Shown here: piece after piece, positions 45,501 to 53,052 of the stretch | How the letters are laid out: the number at the start of each line of letters is the position of its first letter | How positions within the stretch are numbered: the first letter of the stretch is position 1 | Assembly (NCBI GenBank): GCA_944321645.1 | Contig: CALUMB010000004.1 | Coordinates: forward strand, 1-64,000 | DNA length: 64,000 bases | Origin: an uncultured Prevotella sp. | Lineage (GTDB): Bacteria > Bacteroidota > Bacteroidia > Bacteroidales > Bacteroidaceae | Reading direction: 5' to 3' | Notes under the pieces: generated by a model | The model's database searches: none | Seen by the model: only the letters and a program-made list of their open reading frames with translations | Told to the model about the DNA's origin: nothing | Made by a program: the position numbers and the translations under genes

Positions 45501-48500
45501 AAGTCCGACAGCTGCATATTGAGCGCGCCGGACGCAGCCCAACCGCCTTTGTTGTTGTATTCGAGGAGCCTAAGCTCGTTGACCCACACCTCTCCCGACT
45601 TTGCCGAGGCCGAAAGGTTGCGCACTCCAATCATCATCGTCTTCACTTCGCCCAGCGACGGGTTGCCCATCACGCTCACCTTGTTGTTGGGGCGGTTGCT
45701 GTCGTAGTCGGAATACACCGTGGTGTACGACCCCATGCCGGTGGCGCGGGCCTGGTTGCGGGCCTTCTTTATGGCCGTGAACACGTCGAGGCTTATGTCG
45801 AGCATGTTTTCCTCCGGCCAAACGGCGCGGCAGTCTTCGTAGGAATAGCGGTCGTACTGGCCTTCGGGCGTGAGCTTGAGCGGTATTTCGTACTCGTAGT
45901 AGTTGTTCTTGTAGTCGCTGCCAAGGCGTATGAACACGGCCAGCTGGTCGTTCTGCAGGCCCGTTACGTTCTGCTGCATGGCATTGGCGTGTACGAACAA
46001 CTGGATGCGCTTGTACTGGCGGAGGTCGAGGTTGGTGTTTTTGTAGACGGCCTTCGACTCGTTCTTGGCCAGGTTGTTCACCGTCATGTTGAGCGCCTGC
46101 TCGTTGCTTTGCACGAGCTGCGGCTGCGACGGGTCTGTCACACGGTCGATGCCCGGGGGCAGCACGTAGTTGACGGGCTGCTTGTCGTTGTGCTCCTCGA
46201 TGTTCACCGCGCTCGTTTCGAGCGTGCCGGAGCTGGCCGCCGAGTTGCCAAGGCTTTGCTCGTAGGTGCGCCATTCGCCGCGCACGAGGTCGAGGTTGCC
46301 GAAGCGCAGCACCACGGGCTTGCGGAAATTGGTGAGGAACATACGCATGAAGCGAATCGACGTGAAGTCGCTGATGGAGCCAATGCGCTCTGCGTCGGCC
46401 GAGTTGAGCGGTATGCGGAACTTGTACCAGTGGACAGTCTCGCGGTTGCCATTGCGCAAGTGAGCCTCAACCTCGCGTATGTCGGCCAGGTAGTTGCGCC
46501 CGATGTTCGCCTCGGTGAGGTCTTCGGGGCGTATGCTGACTTTGTACTGGAAGTAGCGCTCGTACTCGTTGAGCGTGTAGTCCTGGTTGATGTCCTCCAC
46601 GTCGGGCGTGGTCTTGTACGACGTATCGTAGCTTTCGTCGTTGTTGTCGTTGTCCGGCGAGTTGCCCTGCGGGTTGTTTATGCGCTTGTAGCGCTCAAGT
46701 ATCGGCATACGGGCTGCGTCGAAGTCGGAGCCGCGGAAGTAGTGGTAGTTGTCGTTTGCGGGGTCGTCGGTCCACGCCTGGCGTATGCTGTCGTTGGCAA
46801 GGGTCTGCACGAAGTTGTTGAATTCGGCGTAAGACTCAAACGAACGCTCCTCCTGGTCGTTGAGCCCGTTAAGCCCGACGTCCTGCAATAGGCGAGAGCC
46901 ATCGGACGTGGCGAAGGCATACGTCTGCGTGGCCTGCACCGGCACCTTGCCCCACTGGGTGGCGGTGAAGCTGCCGGAGCCGTCTACCGGCATGCCGCTC
47001 TCGTAGAACTTCTTCCCGTCGCGGAGCACGTCTTCGCTCACTTCGCCGAGGTTGATGTACAGGTCGCCGCCATAGTCGGAAGCGTCGGCATCGCCCCTTG
47101 TGTAGATGAAGGGGTCGAGCAGCCAGAATTCGATGTACTCTATGTTGGCCGTCTCGAAGTCGTTGGTGTCGAGCTTGCGCATCATCCCGCCCCACTTTGC
47201 CGCCGGGCTTTGCAGCGTTCCGTCGGGGTTGATGGCCGTCGTGAAGTTGTAGGGGCCGCGCTCCGTGGGATAGTAGGCCAGGTTGAGCACGTCGAGGGTG
47301 GACGTCGCGCCGCTGTATGAGCTTTGGTCGCGGTTGGGGTAAAGCTCGCTCACGTACACTTCGCGCACGTAGTGGTTGGAAAGCTGCTCGAGGTCTCCCT
47401 TGATGTGGGCCGGGGTCAGCGAGCTGCTCTGGTACGTGAAAAGCGGGTCGATGGTGTACCACGCCAGCCGTGCGCGGTTGAAGCCGCTGGTGAGGCCGCC
47501 GCGGTCGTCGTGTTCGGGGAAGAGCGACGGCGTGCTCGACAGTATCCACTCGTGTGGGTCGGACACGTCGATGCCGTTCTTCGTATTCTCGAAGTCGTCG
47601 ATGTACGATGCGTCGTCCTGCGTCCCGCTTGCCTGCCCGGCAATGAGCTGGGCGAACTCGCCCGTGAACGAAATCTGCGAGGGCTGCGTGAGGTGTAGGA
47701 AAGGCAGCTTGTCGAGCACGTTTGTGAGCCACTGGCTCTCTTTCTTCCAGTTGATGTTGAGGCCCCAGAGGATGTTGTTCAGAGGCTCGGAACCCATCGT
47801 CACCTTCGAGGTGAGCGCCTGCTCGTGCAGCCGCTGGAACGTTCCGCCGATGAAGAAGTCCTTGCTGAAGTCGTACTCGAAGTTGAGTCCGAACATGGTC
47901 TTGCGCGTCATGCCGAAGTCGCTGTTGCTTTCGAGGCTGACGTTCACCGTCGTTCCGGCGTCGATTATGCTTTGGTTGAGTATCGTCACCTCGTTGGAAG
48001 TGTAGTCTACGCTATAGTCTGACCCTTCGCTGAGCACCACGCCGCCCGCCGTTACGACCACAGACCCTTGCGGGACGTTGTATGCCCCAAGCGAAATGAC
48101 GTTTGCCGACGTGCCTTTGTACTGCCCGGTGAGTATGTACTTGTTCTTCTCGGCTATCTGCTTGGCCGAAGTCTTGGTCTGGTCGTAGAGTTCGGTGAAG
48201 GCGTAGCGCTCGGCCTTGTCGGCGGGAACGCCCGCGCGGACGAGGTAGTCGTAGAGATATGAGCCGAAAGGCTCGGCCTTTGGGAAGAACACGCGGCCGT
48301 TGCTCACGGTGTATCCGTCCACGTAGTCGAAGTAACCGTTGGGGTGCGCCTTGTTGTTGTTGTCGAGGCGGTCGGCCCCGAGCACCTTTATTATTATGTT
48401 GTCCTTGACCTGTTGCTCCGGGATGTAGGTGAGATAGACGCCCGTGGTGTCGCTCTGGTACTTCACGTCGAGGCGGAACTTGGTCTTCTCAACGTTCGAG

Positions 48501-50125
48501 GCGAGGTAGTAGACGTTCTTCATCATCAGCCTCCAGTTGCCCATCTCTGGGCTGTTGTTGGTGTTTTTGAGTGCCTTGACAAAGATGGCCTCGTCCGTGT
48601 TGGTGTTGTCCGACGCGAATTCTCCCACCTGGTAGGTCACGCCGTTCATCGTATATTCGTATGCCACGGCCAGCACCTGGTCGCTTTGGAGCGTTGTGCG
48701 GAGCGAGATGTAGCCGAGGGCGGAGTTGAGCGTGTACTCCGACGAGGTGAGCAGGCGTGCGCTCTGCACCTTCTCATAGTCGACACCGCCCGTGAATCCG
48801 CTTATGGCGTCGAGCACGGAGTTGGCCTGGTCGATGTCGCGTGCGGCCGAATACTGGGTGGCCATGGCCTGGTATTCGCCGTTGGCGGCGTTTTGCGGCG
48901 GCACGTTGCCCATGCCGGCCCAAAGCGGGTTGGATATGTTGCTGCCCTCGCCGAGGTCGGTGAAGGCTATTATGTTGCGGGTGTTGCTGGTCGTGCCGGT
49001 CTTGTTCGTCACCCAGACCTCCACGCGGGTGATGTTGATGCCGGTCATGACGTTGGGCAGGGTTGACATGGCCTGGTCGTAACGCTCGCGGAAATAGTGT
49101 GAGAGGAAGAAGTGGCGGTTTTCCTCATAGTCGGCCACGTCTATCTCGAACGGCGTGGTCTGCGTGCCGCCCTTCGACGAGACGCTCTTTGTGGTGGAGT
49201 TCTTCTGCGAGATTACGGTCTGCAGCTTCAGCTTGCCGAACTGCAAGTCGGTACGCACGCCGAACAGCGAGCTTGCGCCTTTGATGAGCGACGAGTTAGA
49301 GGGGAAGGTGACGTTGCCTGCCTCTACGAGCTTGACGATTTCGTCTTCCTTGCCCTCGTAGCGCAGCTTTATGTTCTCCGTGTCGTAGTCGAAGGTGGCG
49401 TCGGTGTTGTAGTCGAGGTTCATGTTCACCTTGTCGCCCACGCTTCCGGTCATGGTCAGGTTTATCTTCTCTTCGAAGTCGAACGCCTTCGTCTTCCTGT
49501 TTCGTATGGGCAGCGAAGGGTTGTCGATGTTTTTCATGGTCATGCCGAGCTTGAGTTCGGCCGTTCCCTGCGTCTTTATGCGCACGCCTCCGGGGCCGAA
49601 TATCTTCTCGGCTGGGCCGAGGTCGAACTTCATGTCGGAGAACGAGAACTTCTCCTTGCCCTGCGCGGCCACGTTCTCGGCGTCCTTCTGGCGGAAGAAC
49701 TGCTGCATGGCGCGCCGCTCGCTCCACTTGCGGTACTCGTCGGGCGACATCATCACCGGCGCGTTGATGTAAGAGCTGCCTATCTTCGAGCCGATGAAGT
49801 AGACGTTGAGCGAGTCGTCGTACTCCACCTCCTGCTTGATGTTGTCGGGCATCTTCAGGTCGGCGGCGAGCGTATCGAGGTCTTCCACCACCACGGGCGC
49901 GGTCTTCTTCACCCCCCAGCGCGGGTTGAGCAGCGAGTCGGGTATCTCCTCTTCGCCGGCCGTGATGGTGGGCTGCGCCTTCGGGGCAGGCTTGCCGGTG
50001 GCCGCGCCTGCGCCCTGCTGCGCCTGCCCACGCGCGGGTACGCCGCAAAGCAGCATGGCCGCAAACGCAGCCAGCCGCACGACTATGCGCAGGCTATGCC
50101 ATATATTACCGTAGGTATGCGCCAC
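42515..50125 (-). CDS. sprA: Type IX secretion translocon / gliding protein SprA
   Basis: The largest gene in the window, 2536 residues. SprA forms the giant outer-membrane barrel through which type IX substrates leave the cell. A signal peptide is present (about 1-35), followed by a periplasmic N-terminal part. Long beta-strand-rich stretches follow, with repeated SprA domains such as IKTQGTAELKLGMTMKNIDNP and LNMQLSDFGTVNLTGKMMTD, and the chain ends in an aromatic strand (DFGLSLKFSLTR). The length is normal for the family. It begins 6 bases after ruvA, a pairing common in Bacteroidota. Other type IX genes (porK-N, porV) are not in the window, but four likely substrates are. Confidence 0.95.
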   Translation of the reverse strand: MAHTYGNIWHSLRIVVRLAAFAAMLLCGVPARGQAQQGAGAATGKPAPKAQPTITAGEEEIPDSLLNPRWGVKKTAPVVVEDLDTLAADLKMPDNIKQEVEYDDSLNVYFIGSKIGSSYINAPVMMSPDEYRKWSERRAMQQFFRQKDAENVAAQGKEKFSFSDMKFDLGPAEKIFGPGGVRIKTQGTAELKLGMTMKNIDNPSLPIRNRKTKAFDFEEKINLTMTGSVGDKVNMNLDYNTDATFDYDTENIKLRYEGKEDEIVKLVEAGNVTFPSNSSLIKGASSLFGVRTDLQFGKLKLQTVISQKNSTTKSVSSKGGTQTTPFEIDVADYEENRHFFLSHYFRERYDQAMSTLPNVMTGINITRVEVWVTNKTGTTSNTRNIIAFTDLGEGSNISNPLWAGMGNVPPQNAANGEYQAMATQYSAARDIDQANSVLDAISGFTGGVDYEKVQSARLLTSSEYTLNSALGYISLRTTLQSDQVLAVAYEYTMNGVTYQVGEFASDNTNTDEAIFVKALKNTNNSPEMGNWRLMMKNVYYLASNVEKTKFRLDVKYQSDTTGVYLTYIPEQQVKDNIIIKVLGADRLDNNNKAHPNGYFDYVDGYTVSNGRVFFPKAEPFGSYLYDYLVRAGVPADKAERYAFTELYDQTKTSAKQIAEKNKYILTGQYKGTSANVISLGAYNVPQGSVVVTAGGVVLSEGSDYSVDYTSNEVTILNQSIIDAGTTVNVSLESNSDFGMTRKTMFGLNFEYDFSKDFFIGGTFQRLHEQALTSKVTMGSEPLNNILWGLNINWKKESQWLTNVLDKLPFLHLTQPSQISFTGEFAQLIAGQASGTQDDASYIDDFENTKNGIDVSDPHEWILSSTPSLFPEHDDRGGLTSGFNRARLAWYTIDPLFTYQSSSLTPAHIKGDLEQLSNHYVREVYVSELYPNRDQSSYSGATSTLDVLNLAYYPTERGPYNFTTAINPDGTLQSPAAKWGGMMRKLDTNDFETANIEYIEFWLLDPFIYTRGDADASDYGGDLYINLGEVSEDVLRDGKKFYESGMPVDGSGSFTATQWGKVPVQATQTYAFATSDGSRLLQDVGLNGLNDQEERSFESYAEFNNFVQTLANDSIRQAWTDDPANDNYHYFRGSDFDAARMPILERYKRINNPQGNSPDNDNNDESYDTSYKTTPDVEDINQDYTLNEYERYFQYKVSIRPEDLTEANIGRNYLADIREVEAHLRNGNRETVHWYKFRIPLNSADAERIGSISDFTSIRFMRMFLTNFRKPVVLRFGNLDLVRGEWRTYEQSLGNSAASSGTLETSAVNIEEHNDKQPVNYVLPPGIDRVTDPSQPQLVQSNEQALNMTVNNLAKNESKAVYKNTNLDLRQYKRIQLFVHANAMQQNVTGLQNDQLAVFIRLGSDYKNNYYEYEIPLKLTPEGQYDRYSYEDCRAVWPEENMLDISLDVFTAIKKARNQARATGMGSYTTVYSDYDSNRPNNKVSVMGNPSLGEVKTMMIGVRNLSASAKSGEVWVNELRLLEYNNKGGWAASGALNMQLSDFGTVNLTGKMMTDGFGGLEEGVAERSNDDYKTYSFTANLELGKFFPDKAQVTIPFYYSVTKEETRPRYNPLDSDMELDDALESAADDHERDSIESIAVTKTTSTNLSFSNMRVGIKTKRHPMPYDPANFSFSYSHSHRQTSGETTVYEKEDEWSGSMNYSYTPVYKAYEPFKKLKGKSKWLNFPKAIGINYLPQNISFNTEIMRNYYELQERDLESTGGSQLPLNFSSQFLWNREFSIRWDLTKNLHMNFQSATHAEIEEPYTPVNKDLYPDQYSVWKDSVKQSLKHFGTPLDYQQTFTASYQLPLNKLPIFDWVNADASYTATYSWVRGTELDDGTSLGNTISNNRNLNINSTFNLETLYNHVPFLKKANEAFGKKPSAMRRQQITPRPRPAAKNAKDSLQARGKDDLKQEAGLPRNKNTYQREITLQPDTTVTVKHGKKSKRLRVQARTKDGKLYKLKYKVVDENTIIIKNQDTVDLKLSIVPKEPLDKKWWYKPTQMAARFLMMVRSVGISYRNQYSMSLPGFLPNVGDMLGQRTGGVMSPGLDFAFGFVGDSYLQKAYGNGWLLCNDSVATPASTNSSEDLQIRMTLEPIPDLKIDLNASRTVNKARSIQYMYAGMPTTQTGSFTMTTISLKGAFEGMGDANNGFSSATFEKFCASIDGFRSRVQARYAGTRYPSGVYDANNVDLGGSAYNPELGQVNRYSADVLIPAFLSAYTSSGGSALDIFPALKRMLPNWTVKYSGLTRLPWLRDHFKSVNLNHAYKSVFAVGSYATYSTFHEYMDGLGFITDATTGNPIPNSMYNVSSVSINESFSPLFGVDVTLNNNLTCKVEYRTTRVLNLSMTSIQVNEARSKDWVVGLGYKISNFNIFGSGTSRKIRKRQGGKGNAAASNSTASASNAARRGTGVNHDLNLRFDFTYKKQASITRDIATVTSAASSGNTALKFSFSADYTLSRLLTLTAYYDRQTNTPLLSSSSYPTTTQDFGLSLKFSLTR

Positions 50126-50131
50126 ACCGAG

Positions 50132-50734
50132 TCACTTTATCTGTTTCAAGGCGAGCTTCACCACCTCCTCCACCGGGGCGTCGGGTTGCTGCCGGAGTAT
50201 CTGCACCACAACTTTCTGCGACGGGGCCGGGGCGAAGCCGAGCATGGTGAGCGCCCCCACGGCCTCGTCTTTCACCTTGCTGTCGACCGGTGCCTCTATC
50301 ATCCCGCCCACGGGTATCTCGTCGGCAATGCCGAGGGCCACTATCTTGTCGCGCAGGTCGACGATGATGCGCTGGGCGGTCTTAAGCCCTATGCCCTTCA
50401 CGCCCTTTATCAGCCGTTCGTTTCCGGTGGAGATGCTGTTGCAAAGCTCGGCGGGCGACATCGACGAAAGCATCATGCGGGCAGTGTTGGTGCCTACGCC
50501 CGACACACTGACGAGCAGCTCGAACAACTCGCGCTCCTTCTTCGTGGCGAAGCCGTAGAGCGCGTGCAAGTCTTCGCGTAGAGACTCGTAGACGTAGAGT
50601 TTCACCTCCTTCTTGCCCTGTATGGCGGTGTATGTGTTCAGCGATATGTTTAGGCCGTAGCCCACGCCGCCAGCCTCAACCGTGGCCAAGGCAGGGGTAA
50701 GCTCGGCGAGTTCGCCTTTAATGTATTCTATCAT
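50132..50734 (-). CDS. ruvA: Holliday junction DNA helicase subunit RuvA
   Basis: Binds four-way junctions and loads the RuvB motor. The 200 residues have the full three-domain layout. The N-terminal OB fold begins [20 protein letters not shown]. Two helix-hairpin-helix motifs lie in the centre ([17 protein letters not shown] and [20 protein letters not shown]). The C-terminal three-helix domain that touches RuvB is [20 protein letters not shown]. sprA follows 6 bases later in the same transcript although the functions are unrelated. No ruvB or ruvC is nearby. Confidence 0.97.
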   Translation of the reverse strand: MIEYIKGELAELTPALATVEAGGVGYGLNISLNTYTAIQGKKEVKLYVYESLREDLHALYGFATKKERELFELLVSVSGVGTNTARMMLSSMSPAELCNSISTGNERLIKGVKGIGLKTAQRIIVDLRDKIVALGIADEIPVGGMIEAPVDSKVKDEAVGALTMLGFAPAPSQKVVVQILRQQPDAPVEEVVKLALKQIK

Positions 50735-50892
50735 CGGTACAAAATTTGCCTTTTATGGCATTTATCCATGTTATAAACGATTTTCATTACGATTTATTGT
50801 ATAGGCAACGGCAAAACATGCCTAACCACAACATAACGCAATTTTTTACGAATTTTAAGTGCCTTTCTGTAAGTTCATACGAGCAAATAATG

Positions 50893-50900
50893 TACTTTTG
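50893..50900 (+). promoter_or_regulatory. Putative -7 element of ddh
   Basis: TACTTTTG matches TAnnTTTG, 41 bases before the ATG. No properly spaced -33 element was found. Confidence 0.55.
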
Positions 50901-50941
50901 CAACCGAAAACATAAACATTTAACTTTAAGAGACACAAAAC

Positions 50942-51841
50942 ATGAAGAAAATCAGGGCAGCCGTGGTTGGCTACGGCAACATTGGCCACTATGCAGTGCA
51001 GGCTCTCGAGGCCGCACCCGACTTTGAAATAGCAGGCATCGTGCGCCGCAACGGCGCGGATAACAAGCCGGCAGAGCTGGCAGGATACGACGTGGTGAAG
51101 GACATCAGGGAGCTTAAGGACGTGGACGTGGCCATACTCGCCACCCCCACGCGCAGCTGCGAGGAGCACGCCAGGCAGATAATCCCGCTGGGGATAAACA
51201 CCGTCGACAGCTTCGACATACACGGACAGATAAGCCAGTACCGCGCAGACATGATGCCGCTCTGCAAGGAGCACGGCCGCGTGTCGGTGATTGCGGCCGG
51301 CTGGGACCCGGGGTCGGACTCCATCGTGCGCACACTGCTCGAAGGGCTCGCCCCGAAAGGCTTGAGCTACACCAACTTCGGGCCGGGTATGTCGATGGGC
51401 CACAGCGTCTGCGTGCGCTCCAAGGCCGGGGTGAAAAACGCGCTCTCCGTAACCATCCCCCTCGGCGAGGGCATACACCGCCGCATGGTCTACGTGGAGC
51501 TTGAGGACGGGGCGAGCCTCGAAGAGGTGACCAAGGAAATCAAGGCCGACCCCTACTTCGCCAGCGACGAGACCCACGTGTTTGCCGTTCCGTCGGTAGA
51601 CGACGTGCGCGACATGGGCCACGGCGTACACATGACGCGCAAGGGCGTGAGCGGAAAGACGCAGAACCAGCGCTTCGAGTTCACGATGAGCATCAACAAC
51701 CCCGCACTCACGGCGCAAGTGCTCGTAAACGTGGCACGCGCATCGCTGCGCCTGCAGCCCGGATGCTACACCATGATTGAAATCCCGGTGGTGGATATGC
51801 TACCCGGAGACCGCGAGCAATACATCGCACACCTCGTGTAA
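50942..51841 (+). CDS. ddh: meso-Diaminopimelate dehydrogenase
   Basis: Reductively aminates tetrahydrodipicolinate to meso-DAP in one NADPH-dependent step, replacing four enzymes of the usual lysine/peptidoglycan route. The 299 residues begin with a Rossmann loop (VVGYGNIGHYAVQAL). ATPTRSCEEHA, the GWDPGSDSIVRTLLE segment and the GPGMSMGHSV substrate loop follow. The length fits the shorter Bacteroidota form. It stands alone with its own promoter and terminator, divergent from ruvA. Confidence 0.95.
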   Translation: MKKIRAAVVGYGNIGHYAVQALEAAPDFEIAGIVRRNGADNKPAELAGYDVVKDIRELKDVDVAILATPTRSCEEHARQIIPLGINTVDSFDIHGQISQYRADMMPLCKEHGRVSVIAAGWDPGSDSIVRTLLEGLAPKGLSYTNFGPGMSMGHSVCVRSKAGVKNALSVTIPLGEGIHRRMVYVELEDGASLEEVTKEIKADPYFASDETHVFAVPSVDDVRDMGHGVHMTRKGVSGKTQNQRFEFTMSINNPALTAQVLVNVARASLRLQPGCYTMIEIPVVDMLPGDREQYIAHLV

Positions 51842-51866
51842 AGGCCGGGCCGAACGCCTGACGACA

Positions 51867-51910
51867 GCCCCCTGCCAACGCAACATTGCAAATGCATTGG
51901 CAGGGGGCTT
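51867..51910 (+). terminator. Terminator after ddh
   Basis: GCCCCCTGCCAA (51867-51878) pairs perfectly with TTGGCAGGGGGC (51897-51908), with an inner TTGCA/TGCA pairing, and TTGG follows. Confidence 0.7.
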
Positions 51911-52042
51911 GGTTTGAAACCCGGCAAGCGGTTTCTTAAGGGATTGTTCTATAAAACTTATGTCGTGGCGATTCTTAGAAGCGGCCGAAACATGGAATAT
52001 GTCCATACCTTTGCCATTGGACCAGAATTCACAGGACATCCC

Positions 52043-52264
52043 TTAATTGAATATATGCAACTAAAATGCGGTCTCGCCCTCGCCTTCTTGACAACGGGGC
52101 GGGATTGCAAAGCAAAACGGGTCGTTTCGGCTTCCAAAACGGCACGTTTCGCATTGCAAAACGGCACATTTCGGAAGCCGAAACGACCCATCCCGTAACC
52201 ATTTGAGTTCCAAAGCGTTAGGCGGAAGGAAGCTGATTCGCCACGTTAACATAAAAATGTTAAC
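52043..52264 (-). repeat. Dispersed 22-nt-phased palindrome element, copy F (complete, reversed)
   Basis: Units at 52114, 52136, 52158 and 52180. Unit 1 plus spacer (centre GGT, spacer GGCTTCC) is the reverse complement of the spacer plus unit 4 (GGAAGCC, centre ACC). In other copies the same positions read GGCTTGC and GCAAGCC, so both partners have changed together. The GTTAACAT end closes the element at 52264, 70 bases from the array, as a short hairpin (GTTAACAT-AAAA-ATGTTAAC); the TTGCATAT end is near 52050. Confidence 0.85.
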
Positions 52265-52305
52265 GCCCGTTCCGCCCGTACACCTGCCCCAAAAGGCCGG
52301 ATGCC

Positions 52306-52875
52306 CTACTCCACCCGCGCTCCGCCAACAGTTATGGCGCGGGGCGTCGGCTTGCCGCCAAGCAGGTTTTTGCAACCCTCGAAGCCCCCGGCAATATACG
52401 CATTGCACGCGGCAGTGTCGCGGACGGCCTCTGCGGCTGTGATTGGCAGCGAGTACATCTCGGCGAACGGGCTGCGCACGGCTATGCGGCGCAACAGCTC
52501 GGCGGGTGCGGGCGCGGAGCTAATGCGCGAATACTCGTCGATGGTGATATCGAGATAAGCCGTGCGAGGCCCAATGCCACGGCGGTCGAGCAGGTAGCCG
52601 TCGCGCAGCGGCAGCGGGCTTACGGCGGTGCCACGCAGGTCGGCAGGGTCGGGGTAAGACACAATGCGCGTGCCTGTGGCGTCGAGCGTCACCGGCACGA
52701 GGTTGCCGTAGTCGCCCGACGTGCGGTAGACCACGGCCATGGGGCGGTGGGCAGCCTGCCCTACGACGCGCGCCGGGGCTTTCGACATCTCCGGCTGCGC
52801 CACCTTTGCCGTCTGCGAACAGGCCGACACGGCCATTGCGGCCGCAGCGAGGGCCATTGCTGTTTTGTGTTTCAT
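52306..52875 (-). CDS. Predicted lipoprotein of unknown function
   Basis: A 189-residue protein that I do not recognise. The N-terminus MKHKTAMALAAAAMAVSACS is a lipoprotein signal with Cys19 in the lipobox VSAC. The rest is a compact soluble domain. It contains YRTSGDYGNLVPVTLD, SYPDPADL, a LRDGYLLDRRGIGPRTAYLD segment and a Cys pair near the C-terminus (TAACNAYIAGGFEGCKNLL). The phrases look conserved rather than random. It faces ddh convergently and lies downstream of the C10 protease on the same strand, behind an inverted repeat, so an operon is unlikely. The start at 52875 is chosen for the signal peptide; 52890 would add five residues. Confidence 0.75.
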   Translation of the reverse strand: MKHKTAMALAAAAMAVSACSQTAKVAQPEMSKAPARVVGQAAHRPMAVVYRTSGDYGNLVPVTLDATGTRIVSYPDPADLRGTAVSPLPLRDGYLLDRRGIGPRTAYLDITIDEYSRISSAPAPAELLRRIAVRSPFAEMYSLPITAAEAVRDTAACNAYIAGGFEGCKNLLGGKPTPRAITVGGARVE

Positions 52876-52966
52876 GCTGTCGTTACACATTATTACATAT
52901 ATAACCAGATCGGTTTTTACGCTTTATGCAAACACCTCGATGGATGAAGGGGCGGTTTCTGCCAAA

Positions 52967-52998
52967 GCGAGGCCGGTGCCAGGTTGCGCCGGCCTCGC
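52967..52998 (-). terminator. Hairpin behind the C10 protease gene
   Basis: GCGAGGCCGG (52967-52976) pairs perfectly with CCGGCCTCGC (52989-52998). No T run follows on the minus strand, so termination is inferred from position. Confidence 0.45.
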
Positions 52999-53052
52999 AC
53001 ATTTCAGCGGCATGGAAGCCAAAAACGGCCAATGCCACACGACTCAGTACAA

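Larger units (their letters stand above)
51842..52305. other. Intergenic region between ddh and the orphan lipoprotein gene
   Basis: No gene was found in these 464 bases between convergent genes. They contain the ddh terminator and a complete palindrome element (copy F). Confidence 0.7.
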
